DNA from: DASZBX01 sp035943635
GTDB lineage: Bacteria; Actinomycetota; Actinomycetes; Streptomycetales; Catenulisporaceae
Direction of reading: 5' to 3'
NCBI GenBank assembly: GCA_035943635.1
Contig: DASZBX010000120.1
Location: 61,879 to 125,878 of the forward strand
DNA: 64,000 nt
In this document: positions 49,109 to 58,124 of the stretch, piece by piece
Layout: each line of letters starts with the position of its first letter
Position numbering within the stretch: position 1 is the first letter of the stretch
Notes under the pieces: model-generated
Database searches by the model: none
What the model saw: only the letters and a program-made list of their open reading frames with translations
What the model was told of the DNA's origin: nothing
Translations under genes and position numbers: made by a program

Positions 49109-49552
49109 GTGCGCACGTACAGCCCCAAGCCCGGTGAAGTCGAGCGTCATTGGTACGTCATCGACGCAGCCGACGTCGTCCTCGGCCGGCTCGCCAGCCA
49201 GACCGCCATCCTCCTGCGCGGCAAGCACAAGCCGCAGTTCGCCCCGCACATCGACACGGGTGACTTCGTCATCATCGTGAACGCGGACAAGGTGCACCTG
49301 TCCGGCAACAAGCGCGAGGACAAGCTCGCCTACCGCCACTCCGGCTACCCGGGCGGCCTGCGGTCGATCAGCTACGGCGACCTCATCGACAAGGACTCCC
49401 GCAAGGCGGTCGAGAAGGCCGTGCGCGGCATGCTCCCGCACAACACCATCGGCCGCGAGCAGCTCAAGAAGCTCAAGGTCTACGGCGGCTCCGAGCACCC
49501 CCACGCCGCCCAGCAGCCGGTCCCGTTCCAACTGTCCCAGGTCGCGCAGTAG
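49109..49552 (+). CDS. rplM: 50S ribosomal protein L13
   Basis: An early 50S assembly protein (147 residues). RTYSPKPGEVERHWYVIDAADVVLGRLASQTAILLRGKHKPQFAPHIDTGDFVIIVNADKVHLSG is characteristic across its first half. GMLPHNTIGREQLKKLKVYGGSEHPHAAQQP closes the family signature. GTG 49109 has a GAAGG tract about 12 bases upstream. It is cotranscribed with rpsI, 63 bases downstream, the usual pairing. Confidence 0.97.
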   Translation: MRTYSPKPGEVERHWYVIDAADVVLGRLASQTAILLRGKHKPQFAPHIDTGDFVIIVNADKVHLSGNKREDKLAYRHSGYPGGLRSISYGDLIDKDSRKAVEKAVRGMLPHNTIGREQLKKLKVYGGSEHPHAAQQPVPFQLSQVAQ

Positions 49553-49615
49553 CCGCAGCCGCACGGCGCCGCCCGAGCGCGGGGCCACCGAGAAACGATG
49601 AAGGAGTTCGCGGCT

Positions 49616-50119
49616 GTGTCTGAATTGACTGCCGATGTCGAGTTCGAGGCCTTTAACGAAGAAGAGGCCCCGGAAAGCTACACCACCGAGACCGCCCCGA
49701 GCGCGACGACCGTGGCCGTGCGCCGCGCCACCGTCGCGTCCGGCGCCACCGGCCGCCGCAAGGAGGCCGTGGCCCGGGTGCGGATCGTGCCGGGAACCGG
49801 CAAGTGGAAGATCAACGGTCGGACCCTCGACTCGTACTTCCCGAACAAGGTGCACCAGCAGGAGGTCAACGAGCCGTTCCACGTGCTCGAGCTGGACAAC
49901 CAGTACGACGTGATCGCCCGGATCAACGGCGGCGGCATCTCCGGCCAGGCCGGCGCGCTGCGCCTGGGCATCGCCCGCTCGCTCAACGACGTGGACGCCG
50001 AGAACAACCGGGCCATCCTGAAGAAGGCCGGCTTCCTGACCCGCGACTCGCGCGCCATCGAGCGCAAGAAGGCCGGTCTGAAGAAGGCCCGCAAGGCCCC
50101 GCAGTACTCCAAGCGTTAA
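49616..50119 (+). CDS. rpsI: 30S ribosomal protein S9
   Basis: S9 has a long C-terminal tail that reaches P-site tRNA (167 residues). A roughly 40-residue acidic N-terminal extension (SELTADVEFEAFNEEEAPES) precedes the core: ATGRRKEAVARVRIVPGTGKWKINGRTLDSYFP and GGGISGQAGALRLGIARSL, with the KKARKAPQYSKR tail. GTG 49616 is chosen because AAGGAG ends nine bases upstream. An ATG 18 bases earlier lies within that Shine-Dalgarno sequence. A canonical terminator follows. Confidence 0.96.
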   Translation: MSELTADVEFEAFNEEEAPESYTTETAPSATTVAVRRATVASGATGRRKEAVARVRIVPGTGKWKINGRTLDSYFPNKVHQQEVNEPFHVLELDNQYDVIARINGGGISGQAGALRLGIARSLNDVDAENNRAILKKAGFLTRDSRAIERKKAGLKKARKAPQYSKR

Positions 50120-50158
50120 CCCGGCCGGCCGCGACCACGCGGCCTCGGCCATCACCGG

Positions 50159-50204
50159 CCATCCCCACCGCGCGCTGTTCGCGTACGGTGGGGATGGTTG
50201 TTTT
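50159..50204 (+). terminator. Intrinsic terminator of rplM-rpsI
   Basis: A 12-base perfect stem (50159-50170 with 50186-50197), an inner CGCG/CGCG stem, and a TTGTTTT tail. Confidence 0.92.
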
Positions 50205-50264
50205 CACCGGTCGGCGGTGCGACCGAAGCCCACGTTCTCGACTTCCGCTCAGGGGGCCCCTGCA

Positions 50265-51611
50265 ATGGCACGACTCTTCGGCACCGACGGTGTGCGCGGC
50301 CTGGCGAACCGGTTCATCACCGCCGAGCTGGCCCTGGACCTCGCGGTGGCCGCCGCGCACATCCTGGGCGAGCGCGGCACCTTCGCCGGGCACCGCGCCC
50401 GGGCCGTGGTGGGCCGGGACCCGCGGGCCTCGGGCGAGTTCCTGGAGGCCGCGGTCTCGGCCGGGCTGGCCTCGGCCGGGGTGGACGTGATCCGGCTGGG
50501 CATCCTGCCGACCCCCGCGGTGGCCTACCTGACCGCGGCGCTGGGCGCCGACTTCGCGGTGATGCTCTCGGCCAGCCACAACCCGGCCCCGGACAACGGG
50601 ATCAAGTTCTTCGCCCGCGGCGGGCACAAGCTGGCCGACGAGCTCGAGGACGCGATCGAGGCCCGGATCGGGGAGAGCTGGGAGCGGCCGATCGGCGCCG
50701 CGGTCGGCCGGATCACCGACCTGGCCGACGGCGCCGAGCGGTACGTCCAGCACCTGGTCGCCACGGCGCCCAACCGCCTGGACGGCCTGAAGGTCGTGGT
50801 GGACGAGGCGCACGGCGCGGCCTACCAGGTCTCCCCGGAGGCGCTGCGCCGGCTGGGCGCCGAGGTGATCGTGATCGGCACCGACCCGGACGGCCTGAAC
50901 ATCAACGACGGCTGCGGCTCCACCCACCTGGAGGTCCTGCAGGCCGCGGTGGTCGAGCACGGGGCGCACGCGGGCATCGCGCACGACGGCGACGCCGACC
51001 GCTGCCTGGCCGTGGACGCGAACGGCGAGGTGGTCGACGGCGACCAGATCATCGCGGTCCTGGCCATCGCCCTGCGCGAACGCTCGGGCCTGGCCAAGGA
51101 CACCGTGGTGACCACGGTGATGGCCAACCTCGGATTCAAGCTGGCGATGGAGCGCGAGGGCATCCGGGTGATCCAGACGGCCGTCGGCGACCGCTACGTG
51201 CTGGAGGCGATGCGCGAGGGCGGGATGAACCTGGGCGGGGAGCAGTCCGGCCACGTGATCCTGCTCGACCACGCCACCACCGGCGACGGCACCCTGACCG
51301 GCCTGCACCTGCTCGCCCGGGTGGCCGAGACCGGCAAGGCCCTGGGCGAGCTGGCCGCCGTGATGCAGCGCCTGCCGCAGGTGATGATCAACGTCAAGGA
51401 CGTGGACAAGGCCGCCGCGGCCACCTCGCCGCAGATCAAGGCCGCGGTCGCCGAGGCCGAGGCGGAGCTGGGCCAGACCGGCCGCGTGCTGCTGCGCCCG
51501 TCCGGGACCGAGCCGCTGGTGCGGGTCATGGTCGAAGCCGTGTCGGTGGACCTGGCCGACCGCATCGCCCACACGCTGGCCGACGCCGTGCGCGCTCACT
51601 TGGCCCTGTAG
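50265..51611 (+). CDS. glmM: Phosphoglucosamine mutase
   Basis: Converts glucosamine-6-phosphate to glucosamine-1-phosphate, the second step toward UDP-GlcNAc for peptidoglycan (448 residues). The N-terminus is MARLFGTDGVRGLAN. The phosphoserine loop is MLSASHNPAPDNGIKFF (active Ser104). The metal-binding loop is DGDADRC, followed by the sugar-binding GGEQSGH, and the phosphate-binding loop is RPSGTEPLVRVM. ATG 50265 has AGGGGG 8 bases upstream. A longer upstream reading overlaps the terminator region. glmS follows 193 bases later, so consecutive amino-sugar steps are adjacent. Confidence 0.97.
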   Translation: MARLFGTDGVRGLANRFITAELALDLAVAAAHILGERGTFAGHRARAVVGRDPRASGEFLEAAVSAGLASAGVDVIRLGILPTPAVAYLTAALGADFAVMLSASHNPAPDNGIKFFARGGHKLADELEDAIEARIGESWERPIGAAVGRITDLADGAERYVQHLVATAPNRLDGLKVVVDEAHGAAYQVSPEALRRLGAEVIVIGTDPDGLNINDGCGSTHLEVLQAAVVEHGAHAGIAHDGDADRCLAVDANGEVVDGDQIIAVLAIALRERSGLAKDTVVTTVMANLGFKLAMEREGIRVIQTAVGDRYVLEAMREGGMNLGGEQSGHVILLDHATTGDGTLTGLHLLARVAETGKALGELAAVMQRLPQVMINVKDVDKAAAATSPQIKAAVAEAEAELGQTGRVLLRPSGTEPLVRVMVEAVSVDLADRIAHTLADAVRAHLAL

Positions 51612-51791
51612 CAGCCGGGGACCGGCTCCGCCGGACGCGGACCACGCACGTGATCGGCTGAACCCCCGCCCGACCGGCGTCGGCAACGCGCCCCCGCGCC
51701 CCGGCCCGGACCACCGGACGGAGTACCTCCAAGCGGTGCAAATCCGCCTGGGCGCCGTGGTCCGTACCACCACCAGCGCTCCGCCAGCGAT

Positions 51792-51797
51792 TAGGGT
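51792..51797 (+). promoter_or_regulatory. -10 box for a leaderless glmS transcript
   Basis: TAGGGT ends seven bases before the glmS ATG, and no ribosome binding site is present. The -35 is not clear. Confidence 0.35.
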
Positions 51798-51804
51798 GGG
51801 GGCC

Positions 51805-53652
51805 ATGTGCGGAATCGTTGGATATGTGGGTGGCAAGCCAGCGCTGGACGTGGTCATAGAAGGCCTGCGGCGGCTGGAGTACCGCGGCTACGACTCGGCC
51901 GGGGTGGCCGTCGTCGCCGACGGTGCGCTGGCCGGGCGCAAGAAGGCCGGGAAGCTGGCCAACCTGGAGAAGGAGCTGGCCGACCGGCCGCTGCCGGCCT
52001 CCACGGTGGGCCTGGGGCACACCCGGTGGGCCACCCACGGCGGCCCGACCGACGCCAACGCGCACCCGCACCTGGACTCGGCCGGGCGGGTCGCGGTCGT
52101 GCACAACGGCATCATCGAGAACTTCGCCACCCTCCGGGCCGAGCTGGAGGAGGCCGGGGTCGAGCTGCGCAGCCAGACCGACACCGAGGTCGTCGCGCAC
52201 CTGCTGGGGGCCGAGTTCCCGCAGGCCGGCGACGACCTGGCCGAGGCGATGCGCCGGGTCTGCCGGAAGCTGGACGGCGCGTTCACCCTGGTCGCCATCC
52301 ACGCCGACCAGCCGGACGTGGTGGTCGGGGCCCGGCGCAACTCGCCCCTGGTGGTCGGGATCGGCACCGACGAGGCCTTCCTGTGCAGCGACGTGGCCGG
52401 GTTCATCGGGCACACCCGCGAGGCGGTCGAGCTCGGCCAGGACCAGGTGGTCGAGGTGCGCCGGGACGGGGTGAGCATCACCACCTTCGACGGCGCGCCG
52501 GCCGAGGGCAAGAACTTCCACGTGCACTGGGACATGAAGGCCGCGGAGAAGGACGGCTACGCGTACTTCATGGAGAAGGAGATCGCCGAGCAGCCGCAGG
52601 CGATCGCCGACACCCTGATGGGCCGGCTGACCGCCGCGGGCAAGCTCAGCCTGGACGAGATGCGGATGAGCGCCGAGGAGCTGCGCAGCGTCGACAAGAT
52701 CATCGTGATCGCCTGCGGCACCGCGTACCACGCCGGGCTGATCGCCAAGTACGCGATCGAGCACTGGACCCAGATCCCGGTCGAGGTGGAGGTGGCCTCG
52801 GAGTTCCGCTACCGGGACCCGATCCTGTCCCGGGACACCCTGGTGATCGCGATCTCGCAGAGCGGGGAGACCGCCGACACCCTGATGGCGATCCGGCACG
52901 CGCGCGAGCAGCACGCCCGGGTGCTGGCCATCTGCAACACCAACGGCTCGACCATCCCGCGCGAGTCCGACGCGGTGGTCTACACCCACGGCGGCCCGGA
53001 GATCGCGGTCGCCTCCACCAAGGCCTTCCTGACCCAGCTGATCGCCTGCTACCTGGTCGGCCTGTTCCTGGCCCAGGTGCGCGGGGTCAAGTTCGGCGAC
53101 GAGATCCGCGAGGTGCTCGACCAGCTGGCCCAGGCCCCGGCCAAGGTGGCCGAGACGCTGGCCGGGATGGAGCCGGTGCGCGCGCTGGGCCGGGAGCTGA
53201 AGGACGAGGGCCGGGTGCTCTTCCTCGGCCGGCACGTCGGCTTCCCGGTCGCCCTGGAAGGCGCGCTGAAGCTGAAAGAACTGGCGTACGTGCACGCCGA
53301 GGGTTTCGCCGCGGGCGAGCTCAAGCACGGCCCGATCGCCCTGATCGAGCCCGGCCTGCCGGTCGTGGTGATCGTCCCCTCGCCGTCCCGGCCGCTGCTG
53401 CACGACAAGATCGTGTCCAACATCCAGGAGATCCGGGCCCGCGGCGCCCGCACGATCGTGATCGCCGAGAAGGGCGACACGGCCGTGGCCCCGTTCGCGG
53501 ACACCCTGATCGAGGTGCCGGTGCTGCCCACGCTGCTCCAGCCGCTGGTCGCCACGGTCCCGCTCCAGGTCTTCGCCTGCGCGCTGGCCGACGCGAAGGG
53601 CCTGGACGTGGACCAGCCGCGCAACCTGGCCAAGTCCGTCACGGTCGAGTAG
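51805..53652 (+). CDS. glmS: Glutamine-fructose-6-phosphate aminotransferase (isomerizing)
   Basis: Makes glucosamine-6-phosphate from fructose-6-phosphate and glutamine, the first committed step to UDP-GlcNAc (615 residues). Cys2 of MCGIVGYVGG is the glutaminase nucleophile, exposed after Met removal. HTRWATHGGPTDANAHPH and HNGIIENF complete the glutaminase domain (about 1-240). Two SIS domains carry IACGTAYHAGL, AISQSGETADTL and the C-terminal decapeptide region ending PRNLAKSVTVE. No glmS-ribozyme-like sequence is apparent upstream. The gene appears leaderless. Confidence 0.97.
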   Translation: MCGIVGYVGGKPALDVVIEGLRRLEYRGYDSAGVAVVADGALAGRKKAGKLANLEKELADRPLPASTVGLGHTRWATHGGPTDANAHPHLDSAGRVAVVHNGIIENFATLRAELEEAGVELRSQTDTEVVAHLLGAEFPQAGDDLAEAMRRVCRKLDGAFTLVAIHADQPDVVVGARRNSPLVVGIGTDEAFLCSDVAGFIGHTREAVELGQDQVVEVRRDGVSITTFDGAPAEGKNFHVHWDMKAAEKDGYAYFMEKEIAEQPQAIADTLMGRLTAAGKLSLDEMRMSAEELRSVDKIIVIACGTAYHAGLIAKYAIEHWTQIPVEVEVASEFRYRDPILSRDTLVIAISQSGETADTLMAIRHAREQHARVLAICNTNGSTIPRESDAVVYTHGGPEIAVASTKAFLTQLIACYLVGLFLAQVRGVKFGDEIREVLDQLAQAPAKVAETLAGMEPVRALGRELKDEGRVLFLGRHVGFPVALEGALKLKELAYVHAEGFAAGELKHGPIALIEPGLPVVVIVPSPSRPLLHDKIVSNIQEIRARGARTIVIAEKGDTAVAPFADTLIEVPVLPTLLQPLVATVPLQVFACALADAKGLDVDQPRNLAKSVTVE

Positions 53653-53655
53653 CCG

Positions 53656-53680
53656 GCCGGGCCCGGCCCGGCCCGGCCCG
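53656..53680. repeat. Short GGCCC tandem repeat
   Basis: About four to five head-to-tail GGCCC units directly after the glmS stop codon. It is likely a slippage-prone tract with no evident function. Confidence 0.5.
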
Positions 53681-53719
53681 CGTTCAGCGGCGAAGCACGC
53701 CGCACGCGATACTTGGTGG

Positions 53720-55213
53720 ATGCGAAACGCGTACACGGTCGAAGCAATCCGGCGGGCCGAAGCCGACCTGAGGGCGCGGCTCCCGGACGGGACGCTGATG
53801 CAGCGGGCCGCGGCGGGACTGGCCGCGGTCGTCCTGCGGCTGCTGCAAGAGTCGCGGGGCGTCTACGGGGCCAGAGTCGTCCTGCTGGTCGGCGTCGGGG
53901 ACAACGGCGGCGACGCGCTCTACGCCGGCGCCCTGCTGCAACGCCGCGGCGTCTCGGTGCGGGCGGTGCTGGTCGACCCGGCTCGGGCGCATCACGACGG
54001 CCTGCAAGCACTGCTTGCCGCCGGCGGCCGGGCGATGGCCGCGGTAGCCGACGTGGCCGGCAATGTCGACAATATCGGCGACCACGACGCACTCCCGCCC
54101 GCCCCCGACCTCTCCGCCGCGGACCTGATCCTCGACGGCCTGACCGGCATCGGCGGCAAGGGCGGCCTGCGCGGCGCGGCCGCCGTGCTCGCCGCCGCGG
54201 CCGCCGACAGCGGGGCGCCGGTCGTGGCCGTGGACCTGCCCAGCGGGATCGACGCGGACACCGGCGAGGTGACCGGCCCGGCCGTCAACGCCGCGGTCAC
54301 CGTCGTCTTCGGCGGCTACAAGCCCGGACTGTTCCTCGAACCCGGCGCGGGCCACGCCGGAGTGCTCGAATTCGTCGACATCGGCCTGGCCCCGCACCTG
54401 ACGGCCGAACCGGCGGCCGAGTCCCTCCAGCGGGCCGACCTGGCCGCCCTGCTGCCCGTCCCGGGACGGGACGTGGACAAGTACCGGCGCGGCGTGGTCG
54501 GCGTCGCCTGCGGCTCGGCGAAGTACCCCGGCGCCGGGCTGCTCGCGGTCGGCGGCGCGCTGCACTCCGGGGTCGGCGCCGTGCGCTACCTCGGACCGGC
54601 CGACGTGACCGCCGTGCACCCGGAGGTGATGCTCGGCGAGGGCCGGGTGCAGGCCTGGGTGGCCGGCTGCGGCCTGGACCGCGACGCGCCCGGGTCGGCC
54701 GAGATCCTGGACCGGCTGCTGGCCCTGACCGACGTCCCGCTGCTGATCGACGCCGAGGGCCTGGCGCTGCTGGACCAGGCCCGGCTGGCCCGGGTGGGCG
54801 AGCGCCGGGCGCCGACCGTGCTGACCCCGCACGCCGGGGAGGCCGCCGCGCTGCTCGGCCGGGACCGGGCCGGGATCGAGGCCCGGCCGCTGGCCGCCGT
54901 GCACGACCTGGTCGGCCGGACCGGGGCCACGGTGCTGCTCAAGGGGCCGACCACGGTGATCGCCGGGCCGGGCCGTTCCCCCGTCCGGGTCAACCCGACC
55001 GGCACCGCGGCGCTGGCCACCGCGGGCAGCGGGGACGTGCTGGCCGGACTGTGCGGCGGACTGCTCGCCGCCGGCCTGGACCCGGTCGACGCCGCCTCCG
55101 CGGGCGCCTACCTGCACGGCCTGGCCGGGCGGATCGCGGCCCGGCGGGGCCCGGTCTCGGCCGGCGACCTGATCCCGTCGCTCCGGGCCGCCTGGCACAA
55201 TAGCGCGCAATGA
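53720..55213 (+). CDS. nnr: Bifunctional NAD(P)H-hydrate epimerase / ADP-dependent hydrate dehydratase
   Basis: Repairs hydrated NAD(P)H (497 residues). The N-terminal YjeF domain (about 1-220) includes VGVGDNGGDALYAGALLQRRG, LTGIGGKGGLRG and AVDLPSGIDADTGEVTG. The C-terminal ribokinase-like dehydratase domain (about 235-497) includes TPHAGEAAALLG, the KGPTTVIAGP strand and the NPTGTAALATAGSGDVLAGL catalytic motif. ATG 53720 lies just after a GATACT -10-like box, possibly leaderless. Its TGA overlaps the alr ATG by four bases (ATGA), so the two are coupled. Confidence 0.95.
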   Translation: MRNAYTVEAIRRAEADLRARLPDGTLMQRAAAGLAAVVLRLLQESRGVYGARVVLLVGVGDNGGDALYAGALLQRRGVSVRAVLVDPARAHHDGLQALLAAGGRAMAAVADVAGNVDNIGDHDALPPAPDLSAADLILDGLTGIGGKGGLRGAAAVLAAAAADSGAPVVAVDLPSGIDADTGEVTGPAVNAAVTVVFGGYKPGLFLEPGAGHAGVLEFVDIGLAPHLTAEPAAESLQRADLAALLPVPGRDVDKYRRGVVGVACGSAKYPGAGLLAVGGALHSGVGAVRYLGPADVTAVHPEVMLGEGRVQAWVAGCGLDRDAPGSAEILDRLLALTDVPLLIDAEGLALLDQARLARVGERRAPTVLTPHAGEAAALLGRDRAGIEARPLAAVHDLVGRTGATVLLKGPTTVIAGPGRSPVRVNPTGTAALATAGSGDVLAGLCGGLLAAGLDPVDAASAGAYLHGLAGRIAARRGPVSAGDLIPSLRAAWHNSAQ

Positions 55214-56433
55214 ACGTTCAGCGCGTGCTCCCCGACACCCTCGCCGCGACCGCGGCCCAGGACGCTCCGGCCGTGCCCGGCCGCCGCCTGGAGGCCAGGA
55301 TCGACCTGGCCGCGATCCGGTCCAACATCCGCCGGATGCGCGAACTGGCCGGCCCGGCCCAGGTGATGGCCGTGGTCAAGGCCGACGGCTACGGCCACGG
55401 CATGGTCGAGTGCGCCCGGGCCGCAGTGCAGGCCGGGGCGACCTGGCTCGGCTGCGCGATCCCGGAGGAGGCCCTGGCCCTGCGCGCGGCCGGCCTGCGG
55501 ACCCCGATCCTGACCTGGCTGCACGCTCCCGGCGACCCCTTCGCCGACCTGGTCGTGGCCGGCGTGGACGTCTCGGTCTCCGGCGCCTGGGCCCTCGGCG
55601 AGGTCGCCGACGCGGTCCGGGCCACCGGCCGCCAGGCCCGGATCCAGCTCAAGGCGGACACCGGCCTGGGCCGCAACGGCGCGCCGCCGCACGACTGGCC
55701 CGAGCTCGTCGCCCGGGCGCTGGCCGCCCAGGCCGAGGGGCTGGTCGAGGTCACCGGGATCTGGTCCCACTTCGCCTGCGCCGACGAGCCGGACCACCCG
55801 TCCAACGCGCTCCAGCTGGCCGCCTTCCGGGAAGCCCTGGACGTGGCCGCCGCGGCCGGGCTGCGGCCGCCGCTGCGGCACATCGCCAACTCGCCGGCCA
55901 CCCTGCTGCTGCCGCAGAGCCACTACGACCTGGTCCGCTGCGGGGTGAGCACCTACGGGATCTCCCCGGCGCCGGACCGGGGCAGCGCCGCGGACTTCGG
56001 CCTGCGCCCGGCGATGAGCCTGGTCGGGCGGTTGGCCTCGGTCAAGCGGGTCCCGCCCGGGCACGGCGTCTCCTACGGCCACACCTACCGCACCGGCGCC
56101 GCGGCCTGGCTCGGCCTGGTCCCGGCCGGCTACGCCGACGGGATCCCGCGCGCGGCCTCGGACACCGGCCCGGTCCAGGTCGCCGGCCGGCGGCACACCG
56201 TGGCCGGCCGGGTCGCGATGGACCAGTTCGTGGTCGACCTCGGCGACCAGGAGGCGCAGCCCGGCGACGAGGTCGTGCTGTTCGGCTCCGGCGAACACGG
56301 CGAACCGACCGCCCAGGACTGGGCCGAGGCCATCGGCACCATCGCCTACGAGGTGGTCACCCGGATCGGCCCGCGCGTGCCCCGGATCTATCTCGATCCG
56401 GAATCCGGCCCCGGTGCCGGTCTCGCGGGCTAG
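55210..56433 (+). CDS. alr: Alanine racemase
   Basis: A PLP enzyme that makes D-alanine for peptidoglycan (407 residues). The N-terminal barrel holds VMAVVKADGYGHG with the PLP lysine Lys57. The C-terminal domain has GVSYGHTYRTGAAAWLGLVPAGYADGIPR with the second catalytic Tyr. The N-terminus has an extra 25-residue polar stretch. It shares four bases with nnr and belongs with glmM-glmS to cell-wall precursor supply. Its TAG stop (56431-56433) lies exactly at the left border of an inverted-repeat element, part of the CTAG repeat there. Confidence 0.96.
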   Translation: MNVQRVLPDTLAATAAQDAPAVPGRRLEARIDLAAIRSNIRRMRELAGPAQVMAVVKADGYGHGMVECARAAVQAGATWLGCAIPEEALALRAAGLRTPILTWLHAPGDPFADLVVAGVDVSVSGAWALGEVADAVRATGRQARIQLKADTGLGRNGAPPHDWPELVARALAAQAEGLVEVTGIWSHFACADEPDHPSNALQLAAFREALDVAAAAGLRPPLRHIANSPATLLLPQSHYDLVRCGVSTYGISPAPDRGSAADFGLRPAMSLVGRLASVKRVPPGHGVSYGHTYRTGAAAWLGLVPAGYADGIPRAASDTGPVQVAGRRHTVAGRVAMDQFVVDLGDQEAQPGDEVVLFGSGEHGEPTAQDWAEAIGTIAYEVVTRIGPRVPRIYLDPESGPGAGLAG

Positions 56434-56627
56434 GCAGTGTTTGGGATTGTGTCAAGGCCACGGCATGACCGCCGGTTTGTGCTGGTAGGTGAGGCGAATC
56501 TGGTCAGCGCCGAGCATGGGCGCGCCGCACGGGACGGCTCATACCCGGTCGTCTGTGCCGTTGCGTGCGGTGCGGCCAGGCGACGGCGATCACCGGATTC
56601 GCGCCTTGAGACATTCCCAAACACTGC
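56434..56627. mobile_element. Candidate MITE with ~26-bp inverted termini and CTAG flanks
   Basis: A 194-base element. Its termini (from 56434 inward and from 56627 inward) are inverted repeats over about 26 bases with two mismatches. CTAG occurs directly on both sides (56430-56433 and 56628-56631), matching the YTAR 4-bp target duplication of the IS5 group. Open frames exist on both strands (about 64 codons each), but neither resembles a transposase. The interior has no known function. It carries the alr stop codon within its left target site. Confidence 0.65.
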
Positions 56628-56633
56628 CTAGGC

Positions 56634-56780
56634 CCGGTAGCGTGTCGCCGCACTGTGGTAGGGGGCGCGCGGATTCTGACAGATGCTTGAGTAACCCGGC
56701 AGCGTGCGCATGAACTCCTACCAAGTGGTAACAATCCGAGTGGGGGCTGAGACAACAGTCATACGAAAGGCGGGCTGCAC
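56634..56780 (+). other. Upstream region of the hydrolase gene
   Basis: 147 bases between the inverted-repeat element and the next gene. It includes an ACCAAGTGGT-like short inverted motif near 56720. No confident promoter was found. GAAAGG at about 56765 is the ribosome binding site. Confidence 0.4.
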
Positions 56781-58124
56781 GTGGGCGAGGAGACGCGCGG
56801 CATAGGCAAGCGGGCCGGTCTGCTGGGAGCAGCGGTCGGCGTGGTCGCCACAGGAGCTGCGGTGGGCATTGCACTGGAGCGTTTCACCATCGGACGGTCG
56901 GTCCGGCAGATGGCCCGCGCGCACGACCCGGGCGAGGCCTTCGGCACCATCCGGGGCCGGCCGCAGACCGTGCTGTCGGCCGACGGCGTGGAACTCTACC
57001 TGGAGATCGACGAGGTCGGCGACTGGCCCCGGGCGGTGCCGGCCCCGGCCGAACCGGCCCGCGCGGCCCGGCCGGACTGGTACCGGTCGCACGCCGCCGC
57101 GGCCACCCGCCCGGCCGCGTCCCGCCCGGCCACGGCCAAGATCACCGGCACCAAGGCCCCCGCGGCCGGCGGGCCGACCGACAAGGCGAGCAGCAAGCTC
57201 GGCAGCCGCGGCGCGGTGCGCCGGGCCGACGCCGAGGCCGAGCAGCGGCCCACCCTGCTGTTCACGCACGGGTTCTGCCTCTCCCAGGACTCCTGGCACT
57301 ACCAGCGGGCCGCGTTCGCCAACGAGTACCGGATGGTGTTCTGGGACCAGCGCGGCCACGGCCGGTCCGACCCGCCCAAGCCCGGCGGCGACCTGTCCAT
57401 CGACCTGCTCGGCGAGGACCTCTACGCGGTTCTGGAGGCCACCTGCCCGACCGGCCCGGTGATCCTGGTCGGCCACTCCATGGGCGGGATGACGATGATG
57501 GCCCTGGCCGCCACCCACCCCGAGCTGTTCGCCGCCCCCGGCAGGCCCGGCCGGATCGTCGGCGCGGCGTTGATCAGCACCTCGGCCGGCCGGTTCCAGC
57601 AGATCACCTTCGGCCTGCCCAAGACCGGGGCCAAGCTGCTGCACCGCACTGTGCCGGGCCTGTTCGAGCTGCTGGCCAAGCAGACCAAGCTGGTCGACCT
57701 CGGCCGCCGGGCCACCGGCGACGTGAGCCTGGTGCTGACCAAGCGGTACGCCTTCGGCTCGGAGGTGTCCGAGGCGGTGGTCCGGTTCACCCAGGAGATG
57801 ATCCAGTCCACCTCGATCGACATGATCGCCGAGTTCTTCCCGATCTTCAACGTGCACGACAAGTCCGCCGCGCTCGCCGTCTTCGACGACATACCGGCCC
57901 TGGTCATGGTCGGCGACAAGGACCTGCTGCTGCCGGTCGAGCACAGCCGCGCGCTGGCCGACGCGATGCCGGCCGCCGACTTCGTGATCGTGCCGGGCGC
58001 GGGCCACCTGGTGGAACTGGAGAACCCGCGAGAAGTCGAGGCCGCGTTGCGTAGGCTGGTGGACCGGGTCGCCAACCGGCTCACCGCGAACACCGCCGAG
58101 GCAGACAGGAAGACCGCCCAGTGA
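56781..58124 (+). CDS. Alpha/beta hydrolase, membrane-associated, of unknown substrate
   Basis: A 447-residue protein. A hydrophobic N-terminal segment (about 12-32) may be a membrane anchor. The alpha/beta-hydrolase fold is split: an early strand (LYLEIDE) is followed by a ~75-residue Ala/Pro/Arg-rich insertion (about 82-157). TLLFTHGFCLSQDSW (oxyanion region) comes next. The nucleophile elbow is GHSMGG with Ser233. Asp379 in MVGDKD and His409 in GAGHLVELE complete the triad. The gene is a frequent neighbour of tsaE in actinobacteria. The substrate is unknown. It starts at GTG 56781 and overlaps tsaE by four bases (GTGA). Confidence 0.9.
   Translation: MGEETRGIGKRAGLLGAAVGVVATGAAVGIALERFTIGRSVRQMARAHDPGEAFGTIRGRPQTVLSADGVELYLEIDEVGDWPRAVPAPAEPARAARPDWYRSHAAAATRPAASRPATAKITGTKAPAAGGPTDKASSKLGSRGAVRRADAEAEQRPTLLFTHGFCLSQDSWHYQRAAFANEYRMVFWDQRGHGRSDPPKPGGDLSIDLLGEDLYAVLEATCPTGPVILVGHSMGGMTMMALAATHPELFAAPGRPGRIVGAALISTSAGRFQQITFGLPKTGAKLLHRTVPGLFELLAKQTKLVDLGRRATGDVSLVLTKRYAFGSEVSEAVVRFTQEMIQSTSIDMIAEFFPIFNVHDKSAALAVFDDIPALVMVGDKDLLLPVEHSRALADAMPAADFVIVPGAGHLVELENPREVEAALRRLVDRVANRLTANTAEADRKTAQ

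Noticed and set aside
51612..51804. glmS ribozyme upstream of glmS
   Set aside because: The gene appears leaderless and the short GC-rich gap has no ribozyme-like core. The ribozyme is mainly known from Firmicutes.
56437..56631. 64-codon frames on both strands inside the second MITE candidate
   Set aside because: The two peptides start and end alike because of the inverted termini. They lack any domain, so they are by-products of the palindrome.
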